Assembly (NCBI GenBank): GCA_963281155.1
Contig: CAUJLY010000002.1
Span: forward strand, 1,922,001-1,986,000
DNA from: Rhabditophanes sp. KR3021
Taxonomy: Eukaryota > Nematoda > Chromadorea > Rhabditida > Alloionematidae
Direction: 5' to 3'
Length of the DNA: 64,000 nucleotides
Of this stretch, positions 54,873 to 64,000 are shown one piece after another (the first letter of the stretch is position 1; every line of letters begins with the position of its first letter). Position numbers and translations under genes: made by a program. The notes under the pieces are model-generated. The model was given only the letters and a program-made list of their open reading frames with translations, was not told the DNA's origin and ran no database searches.

Positions 54873-55456
54873 TTATTTGGTCCCAATACGGGTTCTTTTG
54901 TTCCAGTGGAAGTTTTGTCCGTAGTTTTTGGGCTTAATAGTCTTTACGTAAGCTTCTTCGACATCATAAGACCAGCGATTTTTCTCGCAGAAGGCCATGG
55001 CGTCTTCCTTGCAAGCAAAATCAAGATTTCCAGAAATATTGGAAAGGGGGTCGCCACTGAAAATCAACTATATTATGGGAAAGCTCTAATATTGTATGGT
55101 TACCTTGAAGACCATCCCATCAATGGATTTTCCCATCTCTCTCTGTTATCTAGCTCAATCTTCCAAACCTTGGTGTTTCCCGAAGCAGTTTGGGTAGCCT
55201 CACGAGCTGGTTTGAAAATACGGGCCGTTCTTCCCTCCATATGATCAGCAGGAATGCCAGCCAAATCCATGACTTCAACTGTATTATCAATAACCTTGAT
55301 AACTTCGGCTCTTTTAGTTTTATCTAAAACCTCATCAACTGACTTTCTGACAGCATCGGCTTTATCTACAGTTGGAAGGTTTCCCTTTCCGGTAGCTAAT
55401 AACCTAACTAGGGTATTCTTAGGAATAAAAGAACTCAGCTTAACAATAGAATTCAT
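54873..55456 (-). CDS. ndufs4: NDUFS4, complex I 18-kDa subunit
   Basis: NDUFS4 is an accessory subunit of mitochondrial complex I near the NADH-oxidising module. Exons 55456-55104 and 55056-54873 give about 178 residues. A basic, Ser-rich presequence is followed by the conserved core: [45 protein letters not shown] and [19 protein letters not shown]. The C terminus [20 protein letters not shown] is typical. It is the upstream gene of a pair with SS18. Confidence 0.95.
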
Positions 55457-55989
55457 GATATAGCAATGCCTTACAAGCAAAATTTTATTAATTTGGTACT
55501 CAACCTTCCATCTATTTTCTGTGCAGGACCACTACGTAAAACAAAAATACTAGCAACAATTGTTTACACATGATTCACCAATTCAAATTACAGATATTAG
55601 GCAAAATGATTATTTATTCAACTTATTCACTCCATTTCCACCCCATTCGAGTCTCTTCTAAATGTACAGCAAAGTTCATTTATGATCGATTGCTATAACT
55701 ACGTGTTACTAAACGTTTTCTTATCAACCATACTAAATTTGATAACTTTGGTACATTAAATAATTCAATATATTTAATGTGATATATAAGTCTAATAAAT
55801 TATCTTCATTACAGGACCACTTAGTCATCTCTAACAACACATTATTTATCTATAAAATATGCTAATTTGGATCGTGTCACAATTTCTTTGACTATTTAAC
55901 AATTAAAAAATCCAATATCTCTAAGTGTCATTTGTTCCCTATCAACATAGACCATTATTAACTCAGCACTAACCCAAACTGATAACAAA
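55457..55989. promoter_or_regulatory. Divergent promoter region between NDUFS4 and OCRL
   Basis: About 530 AT-rich bases between two divergent genes. No coding sequence is seen, and both promoters should lie here. Confidence 0.45.
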
Positions 55990-58237
55990 ATGACTTTCTA
56001 CACTCAAGATTTCAATTTGTTTTCGAATGAAGATCGGCAAGAAGCGATGGTGGAAGAATTGATGCAGGAATGGGAGAAAAAGTAAGGACCCTATTCATAA
56101 ATGTTAGATATGCGTAACGCATTAAAATTTGCTTGGGACGAGACAGCCCCTCTCAAAGCGCACACGTATCATATAATTTGAATGCGAAAAGCTTTTCAAT
56201 TTTAAAAAGACCCCTACAATTCATTTAAAGTTATGGTCCATTTCAGGTATTGTTCTTATAAAAATGTTAGAATTTATTGTACTACTTTTAATGTAAATGG
56301 AAGGCCAGCTCCTTATCACCTGAGGGAGTGGTTTCATTTTGAGACATTAGATTGTTTGCCCGATTTTGTCGTTGTCGGGTAAGATTAAAATTCAAATGAT
56401 TAATTAATTATTTAGTATGCAAGAAATGGATCTAGCGTATGGCGCTTTTATTAAAGATAATGCATCTAAGCAAGAAGACTGGGTTAATTCAATCGAAAGA
56501 AGTTTTCCAAATGACTTGTATCGTCTACTCGAAACTGTCAGACTAATGGGCATTTTATTGGTGGTCTTCAAGAGAAGGGATTCTCAGATCGAAACAAACT
56601 CAATACAAACCGCAATAGTTCCTACAGGATTTTTCAAATTAGGAAATAAAGGAGGTGTTGGCATTTCGCTTAAAATGAATGATTCCAAAATCTGTTTCAT
56701 AAACTCACATTTAGCAGCAGGAGTTAGCGAGTGTGAGAGACGAAACCAAGACTATAGGAATATCTCAGGAATGATTTTCCCCGACAACACAGCTCTCAAC
56801 GACCATGACACAGTTTTTTGGCTGGGAGATCTCAACTATAGGCTTGAAACAATGTTGCAGACAGATGAAGTCGTCCAGTTATGCAATAATGGCGGTTGGC
56901 AAAAATTATTGCGTTATGATCAGCTTACAAAACAACGTGATAGTGGTCAAGTTTTTCTAGATTACAAAGAACATGAAGATATTTCATTTAAGCCAACTTA
57001 CAAATTTGATGTTGGAACCTCAAATTGGGACTCAAGTGAAAAGAAAAGATCACCGGCTTGGACTGATCGTATTTTGCATTGGAAAAAGTTTGACTCTTAC
57101 CGAGTTGATCAGCTAGACTACCGGAGTATTCCGTCTATTACAATTAGTGATCATAAACCTGTCGTTGCAACATATGATATTGAAGTCAAGAAAGTAGACT
57201 ATCAAGATTCCATAAAGGTTCGCTTAGAGGCTAGGAAGGAAGTAGACAGACAGTCAAATGATTTATTGCCCTCAGTAGAATTGTCGAACTACGAATTTGT
57301 TTTCAATGATGTAAAGTATCTTCAACCATTTACGCAAAAACTTGAACTAGTTAATAATGGACATACAAGAGCTAAATTTGAAACAACGCTGCAGAATGAT
57401 TCTTCTTCCCCTGATGCTGCTCCTTCCGATTGGTTGACACTAACACCATCAACTGGAACTATCGATATTAAACACAATGCTACGATTCACCTACAAGCCT
57501 TGATTGACAAGAATATGGCTTGGAAGTTGTCTTCTACCAAAGACACTTCATTAGGTTGCATTATTGTGATTCAGCTGGAAAGTGGAAGACATTACTTTAT
57601 TACTGTCCAAGTTAACTACAAGCCCAGTTGTTTTGGAATCTCTATAAATGAGGCAATGGCTCGAAGAAGTATCCAACCAGAAGTTGTTGAAAATTTAATT
57701 ATCTTCGACGATGAACCGCCCAAACTCAAAGATTTACATACGCCATACGAAATGAATTGTCTCATCCAATATCTCAGGAAAGTGGGTCTTTCAAAAATAG
57801 ATTTTGACCTACCACCATCTGATCATGATTTTTGTTTGATTAGAGATTGCCTCGACGATCGCAAGGATTTCGATACTTTCATGTTGCTTCAAAAAGATAT
57901 TTCACCCTTTAGTGTCTATACAACCTTGTTGCGTTTAATTGAAAGTTATAAAGAAAGTATAATTCCAGATATCTTCAAAGAAACAATCCTGTCGACTGTT
58001 GACACAGATGTTTATCTCCAATGTATGCGTGACTTCCCCAAATCAAACCTAAACATCTACAAAGAACTTTTGTTCTTCATTCACGATGCAATGATCGAAA
58101 ATAATGATTTTTCCAGTCAACTTCTGATGTTTGCTGATCTCTTTTTTAGAGTTGATGATCCGGATAGAAAGGAAAATAAACGGCCTTTCTTGATGTTTTC
58201 TATACAAAAATCTCAAGATTCGAGGCGATCCAGATAG
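55990..58237 (+). CDS. ocrl-1: OCRL/INPP5B-type inositol polyphosphate 5-phosphatase
   Basis: These enzymes remove the 5-phosphate from PI(4,5)P2 on endosomes, Golgi and endocytic pits. Exons 55990-56081, 56247-56378 and 56416-58237 give 681 residues. The catalytic domain shows TFNVNGR, FVVVGMQEMD, NKGGVGISL, FINSHLAAG, FWLGDLNYR, PAWTDRILHW and ISDHKPV, all intact. An ASH domain follows (FNDVKYLQPFTQKLELVNNG). A C-terminal RhoGAP-like helical domain comes last and lacks an obvious catalytic Arg finger, as in OCRL. The N-terminal PH domain of the vertebrate enzymes is absent. Confidence 0.93.
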
Positions 58238-58454
58238 AGCTTAGATATATACATAATTAATATAAAATATACATTTTAGCATTTATTCACAAATTATAAA
58301 TTTGAAAATTAAAAAGTGCTTATTAGTTTATGATAAATATGGTGATTGAATCCTTTAAATATCTTTCTGTATTTGAGTCTTTTTCTCTGCAAGATACACA
58401 GTTTTTATAATGTTTGTATACAATAGTATTTTATTGTCATTTAATCATATTTTA

Positions 58455-58465
58455 TTTTATTTCAG
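58455..58465 (+). promoter_or_regulatory. Splice acceptor before the BSD-domain gene
   Basis: TTTATTTCAG ends 15 bp before the ATG of the BSD-domain gene, and the OCRL stop lies about 240 bp upstream on the same strand. It may be a trans-splice acceptor of a two-gene operon or a 5' UTR intron end. Confidence 0.45.
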
Positions 58466-58479
58466 TTACTTTTTTGACC

Positions 58480-59622
58480 ATGAATTGGCTAAGTAATGCA
58501 ACTAAAAATATTTCCACCTACGTCAGTGGACCATCTAATCCTGGTAAATTGGAAGGCACTGATTTGATGGATGAACCAGCTAATTTTGTTGACAAGCAAC
58601 AACAACCGACTGCTTTTACTAAATTTAAGAGTTTCGCTAAAAAGACCACTAATGACGCTTATGTTAAAGCAAATGAATGGAAGGAATACATGAATGAGAC
58701 TGCCGTCGTTAAAGATGATGACGAGGAAGAAATCAAACCAGCACAAGAAACACCTGATCAAGAATCGATTGGGAAGAGTACGTCATTTATGTCTGATTTG
58801 AGTGTTATGGCTAGGAAAGCGAGTAAGGGGGCAGCTGAAAAGGCTACCAAATTGAAGGAATATGTGAATGAAATGACTACGTCCGTAGACGAAGAAAAGC
58901 AACCAGAAAGTAGTGAAAGTATCAAGACTTCTTCCGTTATAAATGACATTTCAAAATATGCTAAAAAAGCAGGAGAAGTTACAGTTAGAAAAGCTTCTGA
59001 ATTAAAGAAATACGTTGACGAAGTTGCAAAGGAATCTATTTTAGGTGATTTAGAAAGAGAAAATGAAGCTTATATCGCTGAAATTGAAAAAGAAAAGTTA
59101 AGATCCATAACAGAATATCCTTGGATTGGTATGCCAAATGAAGCCTTGGCTCACAAACGTATTTTGTCTTTATCTCTTGATCCGAAAAACTTTACCGGTC
59201 ACGTTCCTGAATATATCGGATATTCTGCTAATGAAATTGATGCTTTAGCAGCTAAAATGATTGATGCTGACCAAAATCTAAGAAGTATGCGCCTTAATCT
59301 AGTCCCAACGCAAATTAATGAAGATAAGTTTTGGCAGAATTACGCTTACAAAGTTTATGTGGTTAGGAAGATTTTATTAGAAGAAGATTCAGAGGATAGG
59401 TTAAAGGAAATGAATTTAACTGATTTACCGAATGAAGAGGAAAAAATTATTGAAGCAAGTTCTTCACCAGGCAAAGAATCTTCCTTGGATACAGATGATT
59501 GGGAAAAAGAATTACTAAATGACTTAGATTTCGATGTAGTCATGGCAAAGACGGGGAACAAGTCTAATGAAGAATGGGAGGCCGAAATTGATGCTATTTT
59601 AAATGAAGAGACCAAAAATTAA
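58480..59622 (+). CDS. BSD-domain protein (SYAP1/BSDC1-like)
   Basis: A single exon encodes 380 residues. The BSD domain is clear near residues 209-295: YPWIGMPNEALAHKRIL, LSLDPKNFTGHVPE, RSMRLNLVPTQINEDKFWQN and YAYKVYVVRK, with the FW pair that defines the family. The N-terminal half has three repeats of a helical pattern (FKSFAKKTTNDAYVKANEWK; LSVMARKASKGAAEKATKLK; ISKYAKKAGEVTVRKASELK). They are separated by acidic linkers, which suggests amphipathic membrane- or lipid-binding helices. The tail is acidic and ends in EWEAEIDAILNEETKN. The exact paralogue is uncertain. Confidence 0.85.
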   Translation: MNWLSNATKNISTYVSGPSNPGKLEGTDLMDEPANFVDKQQQPTAFTKFKSFAKKTTNDAYVKANEWKEYMNETAVVKDDDEEEIKPAQETPDQESIGKSTSFMSDLSVMARKASKGAAEKATKLKEYVNEMTTSVDEEKQPESSESIKTSSVINDISKYAKKAGEVTVRKASELKKYVDEVAKESILGDLERENEAYIAEIEKEKLRSITEYPWIGMPNEALAHKRILSLSLDPKNFTGHVPEYIGYSANEIDALAAKMIDADQNLRSMRLNLVPTQINEDKFWQNYAYKVYVVRKILLEEDSEDRLKEMNLTDLPNEEEKIIEASSSPGKESSLDTDDWEKELLNDLDFDVVMAKTGNKSNEEWEAEIDAILNEETKN

Positions 59623-60451
59623 ATTAATATAATGCATACTTTGTACATGAAATTAAATATAATATTTTTTAAACGAAATTAATTATTCCAAATAAATATG
59701 TCCATTCCATTTATGTTTGCTTATTCATCTCATTACGTCATTTCTTAATTAACCCAAATGTATAGCGTCTATCTATATATGTACATATTTATTTATTGCA
59801 AAAAATGCAGCCTCGGCTGGAAGTCAAATAAAAATACCAAAAATATACACAAATACACACAATCACACACACATTTTGAAGAAAGCTCTTTTTTTCTAAT
59901 GCCTCCTCTTACATTGCAATAGACCTCTAACAAGCTAAATTTTTATCATCAACCGCCACACATATATTCATTCATATATATTTATACATTATATATATTT
60001 TTATATACATTTGAATGTACATTTTTATATATACATTTGAATATACATTTATATACTCTAAGAGAAAGAGGAGTATGGGTTCGAGAGTAGTATATTATTT
60101 TGGTTGCGACGCGTCCATTCCTCAAACGCATCTTCTAATCAAAATAAATGTCTATACAACCGCAGCAAATCTCCCTAGGACTTCCTACGGTCGCACCAAC
60201 GTCACAACAAAAATCTTGTTGACGAAACACCAAGTCGCGTTCCTCTATTCTACTTTCTATTCTCTGTACAGAGAGAGGTTATAACTAAATATAATACAAA
60301 ATATTTAATACAAAATCTTTCATACACATATTTAATGCGTTCAATACATTTTACACTAAATATATTTTAGTAGAATATTTGATATCTCTATATTCAAACG
60401 ATAAGGCAAGAAGAAACCATTATTGCTATTTTAATTATTTTTGGCTAGGAG
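59623..60451. promoter_or_regulatory. Intergenic region upstream of the RGS gene
   Basis: This 830-bp spacer includes an AT-rich patch at about 59960-60056 in which a unit near 24 bp (containing TATATACATTTGAATRTACA) occurs about twice, and a CA-rich stretch near 59840-59875. The 89-codon open frame at 60015-60284 lacks motifs and probably reflects chance. The promoter of the RGS gene should be here. Confidence 0.45.
59960..60056. repeat. Short AT-rich tandem repeat
   Basis: TATATACATTTGAATGTACA is followed at about 25 bp by TATACATTTGAATATACATT, flanked by further TATATA runs. It is a minor local duplication. Confidence 0.5.
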
Positions 60452-63400
60452 ATGGCTGGTTCGACGTTGAGTAAGGTTAGTTTGTACTAAAATACTGCTA
60501 ATTATATAATTACAAAGTCCATCTAATCATAAAATTCACTTAATTATACAATTCATTTGTTAATTTTAGCTCGACGATTTGTCATTGACAATCCTTCGAA
60601 CGGCACCTCTCAAAACTCACAAATATTTCCGAATAGCTGTTCCGCAAGCTTTGACAGGCCAGACATTAGTTCAATTGTTGCATGACACTCTTCGACTAGA
60701 TGACAATATCGAAGCTCTTCATTTGGCATCGCTTCTTCTACAATATGGTTATATATTTCCGGTGATCGAACAATCTATGAATGTTAAAGATGACAATACA
60801 CTCTATCGAATTCAGTTGCCTTATTATTGGCCTAGTCATGCCTTCCACACAGACAATGTCGAGTATGCTATTTATTTAAATAGGCGTTTAATGAGGAATG
60901 AATTAAAGCATGGCTTGGAGGAAGATGAGGTTGAGGCATATAATAAATTAGTTGAATTGTTAGGACATATGTGGGGATTTATTCAAATTCAGGCAGAAAT
61001 GCAACTTAAACTGCAGAAGGAAAAGAAGAAGCAGGATAAGGTTGTTTTTGATTCGGAAGAAAGGGCCTTTTGGAGGTCAAGGTGAGTTGTTATATTATAC
61101 TGGCAGTTAAGCATAGACTTTATTAAACTAAGCATTCCAAATTTTGATTTTTTTAAAAAACGGGACGTATTCAATCTCATTAGTAGCGTCAAAGAATTCT
61201 CCTAGAATAAGATCTGCTTTTCTATCATTCATTTCCGGAGACATATCGTAGACTTCTTCAAATGACGGCTTTCCTGAGTCGGAGTTGGTAAGAGCATCAA
61301 TAGGATACTCTCAACATTCTCCGCTACTTCTTCATTACAATAACGCCCTTCTTACCAAATGACTTACCATAAACAATCTCTTTGATAAGTCTTGTTTATT
61401 ATGAAGCAACATTTCTAACTCAACAGCATGTTTGAACTTTGTTTTCGGCTCGTCATTCTTTCGACAAAGTCGTCCGTTTTGCCAATGTCGCGAATTCATT
61501 TTTTGTTCCAGTTCTTATGTACGACTCTTGGGCCGATCATTAGATAGTCAAAGCATCCCCTTTTGTCCCCATCTTTAGATTTGATTGGACCCAAAACATA
61601 AGAAGCAGTCCTAGTTTGATTGAATTCTTCAGCAAAATCCATTGACTCTTTCCAGATTCTATTTATTTTGTGCTTAGTAAGACCATATTTGACTTTAGAC
61701 CATTTTCCGCAAGGAATACATTTGAAACCAGAGGATAATTTTACTCGTTGGCACCTCTTCCTTCCTTTAGTTTCCTTGATTTCCTATCAGTAGCCAATTC
61801 TTCCTCAAAATAACTGCCTATTAGTCTAATCTGCTTGTAAGTAAATAAATTCAATACGGGACCGGATTTAATGCCTTTTGAAAGATTAGAAGGATCAACA
61901 GAATTTGCAATCAAGCATCTTTGAATAATCTTTAGACAATCCATCAATAGACTTGAATTGAACTAGCATGGATGCTGGTCCGTATAAATGAGCTTTTAGC
62001 CGAGTGTGATAGAGTGTTTCACTAATACAATAATTTAAAATTTAAAAAATGAAATCTTTTTATTCTAATTTATAAAATGAAATTTAAGAAAACCTGGACA
62101 GCCGAATTGTTTAGAAGAACCTATTAACAAATTAGAAAAAAAGCTACGCAAAAACACTGTTAGTGGAGCAAGGCAAAAAATTGAAAGACTAAAGTTGAGT
62201 ATAAAAACTAAACCTTGGCTTAAAGCTTTGAAAGCTTCTGATACGATGGTAACGTGGTGTGAGCAGTTTCAAGAATATGATCCCTTTATTGCTCAAAGTC
62301 AACCTAGTAACCCGTGGATTTCGGACGACATAACATTATGGTCAATTAACACGGATTCGTACGTCAATTCAAATAATTTTATATTCAATTAATTAAATCT
62401 TTTTTAGAGTGGATGTCCCGACAGAAAGACGAGTCAAACGGTGGGGATTGAGTGTCCAAGAGTTGGTAAAGGATCCCATCGGTCGTCAAGTCCTTGAAAC
62501 TCATTTGGAATCTGAATTTTCATCTGAAAACATCAGATTTTGGATGTCAATTCAAGAAATCAAATTCGCCGCAAACTCACAAGTATGTATTTATTAAATT
62601 AAAAAAGGAAACAAAAATATTAAAATTATCATCGGAAGTCATATTAAGGTCAAACATTATTTTGACCAAGATGCCAGCAACTGCACATACATTGACATGA
62701 TTGAGGAGGTAAACTTCTGGCATACTACATTTGCCGTGGTCACAATTGGTCATCTGTCTCTTGAATCTTTCGATTAAGATAAACTCCAAACTTTGAGCTA
62801 TTTCTTTGGTAGGAACTAGAAGCTTGAGGTGCAGTGTTTTGGCTGGATGAGTCCTGATCTTGTCCATTCTAGACTGAGTTTTGTCAAACAAGTTACCATT
62901 CTTTAGAGTACATGGAATGACTCAACTATGATGTAAACTTAATATGTAAATCTATCATCAAATAGTTTTAGAGCGAAAAGGTGGAGGGGTAAACATTAGA
63001 TTAAATATTGTTGATCTTACTATATAATATCCATATTTTAAAAAATATTCTTTTAAAAAGAAACTTTATTATATAGTTTTTTTCAAAATTTAATACAATA
63101 TTACAGGTAGAAGAAAAAGCTCAAAAATTATATAACGAATACTTAGCACCTGGAGCTCCTTTGCAAGTAAGTTACACTTAAAAATTAAATTTTTTTCAGA
63201 AAAATTCAGTATATACCTTTTTGTACAATAACATGAAGAGAGAAACTTTATTAGTTAAAAATAGGAGATGAACTAGTATTTTAAAACATACTCATGGGTT
63301 CTCCATAGAGAAAAGCCTTCTAGAACCATTCCAGCCACTTTCTTGTTCTTCTCTGGATCCATGTAGCTAACAAATATAGCATACAACATTCTCTTTTTAG

Positions 63401-64000
63401 CCTACACCAATAGTATTCTGATATCCTTCTAATTGAATCAACAACTCAGATTTTGTCTCAGAAGTTTGTTCAGGTGCTTGGTGCAGCCTGTTTGATAAGA
63501 ACGCGTACATTGTTGCATGCAATCTTGTCAAAGAATCATTAAATTCGAATGGCTTTTCGTTAGCTTTGACGTGTTTTGAGAGGTTGGTCCTCATAAATTT
63601 CCTCACATCACCAGAATTCATTTTAGAATGGAGACACAAACTCCACCACAAACGACTGTTTTTGAAGATAGAGAAAACGTTTTTAGATGATCGGGCAACT
63701 TCTTTAACATCACCTAAAAGAAATAAGATACAATAGCATTAGTTGAAACTAACCAGTAACTACGTTCTTTCACTTCGACCAAATGTTAACCTCTTGCTAT
63801 CATTGGAATACTTTCATTGCCTCGACACTCGTACTTTTGAGTAATTTTGATAAACTCTTAACTTTTTCTTTTGAGATAGTTGCATCTTTCGCTCCTTTCC
63901 GTCATCTTTTTAGTATCTTCCATCTTTAGAATAATAAACACCTAGTTGAGGCGATCTTGAAGCACTAAAATTAGTAAAACAATGTTAATATACGTTACAT
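60452..64000 (+). CDS. R7-type RGS protein (DEP-GGL-RGS), cut by window end
   Basis: R7 RGS proteins (EGL-10/EAT-16, RGS6/7/9/11) accelerate GTP hydrolysis by neuronal Go/Gq together with a Gbeta5-type partner. Visible exons are 60452-60475, 60570-61081, 62089-62358, 62408-62582 and 63107-63166, all in phase. The DEP domain shows FRIAVPQALTGQ, SLLLQYGYIFPV, and the DHEX part the basic/acidic helices after it. The GGL-like region holds KLSIKTKPWLKALKASDTMV and NPW. The RGS domain starts at RVKRWGLSVQELVKDPIGRQ, with FLEsEFS-equivalent HLESEFSSENIRFWMSIQEI. The rest of the RGS domain lies beyond 64000. Introns of 1,007 and 524 bp and the unfinished last one each hold antisense decayed genes. 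Confidence 0.92.
61130..61980 (-). pseudogene. Decayed family copy in an RGS intron (antisense)
   Basis: The minus strand reads, in broken frames, VDPSNLSKGIKSGPVLNLFT, GFKCIPCGKWSKVKYGLTKH, ASYVLGPIKSKDGDKRGCFD, then, nearer 61200, EVAENVESIL, a shifted TNSDSGKPSFEEVYD and DLILGEFFDATNEIEYVPFF. The final part matches the C-terminal module of the copy at 15.6-15.86 kb (AKNIEDILID ... NSDSGKPT ... LILQEFLDA). Frame breaks and stops are several. The CxxC-containing middle part is not recognised. Confidence 0.65.
62588..62935 (-). pseudogene. GIY-YIG-family tail fragment in an RGS intron (antisense)
   Basis: The minus strand keeps an open frame of about 100 codons: TLKNGNLFDKTQSRMDKI, AKTLHLKLLVPTKEIAQSLE, FILIERFKRQMTNCDHGKCS and MPEVYLLNHVNVCAVAGILV, ending near MTSDDN. 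It aligns throughout with the end of the relic in GDH intron 3, about three residues in four being the same by eye. The expected GIY and YIG motifs would lie upstream and are missing here, so this is a 5'-truncated copy. Confidence 0.7.
63270..64000 (-). pseudogene. Decayed family copy in the last visible RGS intron (antisense)
   Basis: The minus strand has the shared upstream block (ATGTAACGTATAT ... ACTAATTTTAG ... GTTTATTATTCTAAAGATGG), a start reading MEDTKKMTERSER, then KLLKSTSVEAMKV in another frame. A conserved intron-like segment (GTTAGTTTCAACTAATGC ... TTTCTTTTAG) and the exon GDVKEVARSSK follow. A long open piece at 63397-63651 has KHVKANEKPFEFNDSLTRLH and QAPEQTSETKSELLIQ, and it ends with YMDPEKNKKVAG. 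It may run past the window edge on its 5' side. Confidence 0.7.

Noticed and set aside
60015..60284. 89-codon plus-strand frame before the RGS gene
   Set aside because: It starts in TATATA-rich repeats, has no motif, and sits where the RGS promoter or 5' UTR is expected.

Overview
The window looks like AT-rich nuclear DNA of a small-genome metazoan, most probably a nematode. The supporting signs are short introns (mostly 35-60 bp) bounded by GT and TTTNAG. There are tightly spaced same-strand genes with a splice acceptor just upstream of the downstream ATG, which suggests operons with trans-splicing. A secreted Kunitz protein has lustrin-like spacers, and there is an MSP-domain sequence. No bacterial genes, CRISPR arrays, rRNA or convincing tRNA genes were seen. 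All gene models come from reading splice sites by eye.

Layout. 2.4-4.9 kb: secreted matrix metalloproteinase (-). 7.0-9.0 kb: IGBP1/alpha4 followed by PHAX (-), a probable operon. 9.4-12.5 kb: SLC6 transporter (+). 13.5-16.5 kb: PGM2-type phosphoglucomutase/phosphopentomutase (-). 17.6-21.5 kb: Kunitz/lustrin protein (+), S1 serine protease (-) and a 59-residue secreted peptide (-). 21.5-25.7 kb: long gene-poor stretch. 25.7-28.1 kb: divergent armadillo/beta-catenin-like protein (+). 28.2-31.1 kb: FAM173 methyltransferase, a small membrane protein and a Cys-loop channel (-), a probable three-gene operon. 32.5-35.8 kb: XPR1-type phosphate exporter and a frameshifted MSP-domain gene (+). 36.7-39.1 kb: double-BED, hAT-derived protein (+). 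39.7-41.4 kb: cytochrome P450 (+). 42.0-46.1 kb: coding debris, including tail ends of SPT5 and VPS13, around a BTB-BACK-Kelch gene (+). 46.8-52.7 kb: mitochondrial glutamate dehydrogenase (-). 54.4-55.5 kb: NDUFS4 and SS18 (-), a probable operon. 56.0-59.6 kb: OCRL/INPP5B phosphatase and a BSD-domain protein (+). 60.5 kb to the window end: R7-type RGS protein (+), cut by the edge.

The most unusual signal lies inside introns. Most introns here are under 60 bp. Nine unusually long ones (about 0.5-2.3 kb), in SLC6, PGM2, the Kunitz gene, GDH (three) and RGS (three), each contain decayed protein-coding sequence. In all nine cases that sequence is antisense to the host gene. Several of these remnants are related to one another. 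Four share a 5' module with conserved upstream DNA, three of them also keeping a small internal intron. Three share a C-terminal module around NSDSGKP. Two share a module with a GIY-YIG-nuclease-like pattern. This points to one or more multi-copy gene families of unknown function that spread at the DNA level and survive mainly as antisense intronic relics.
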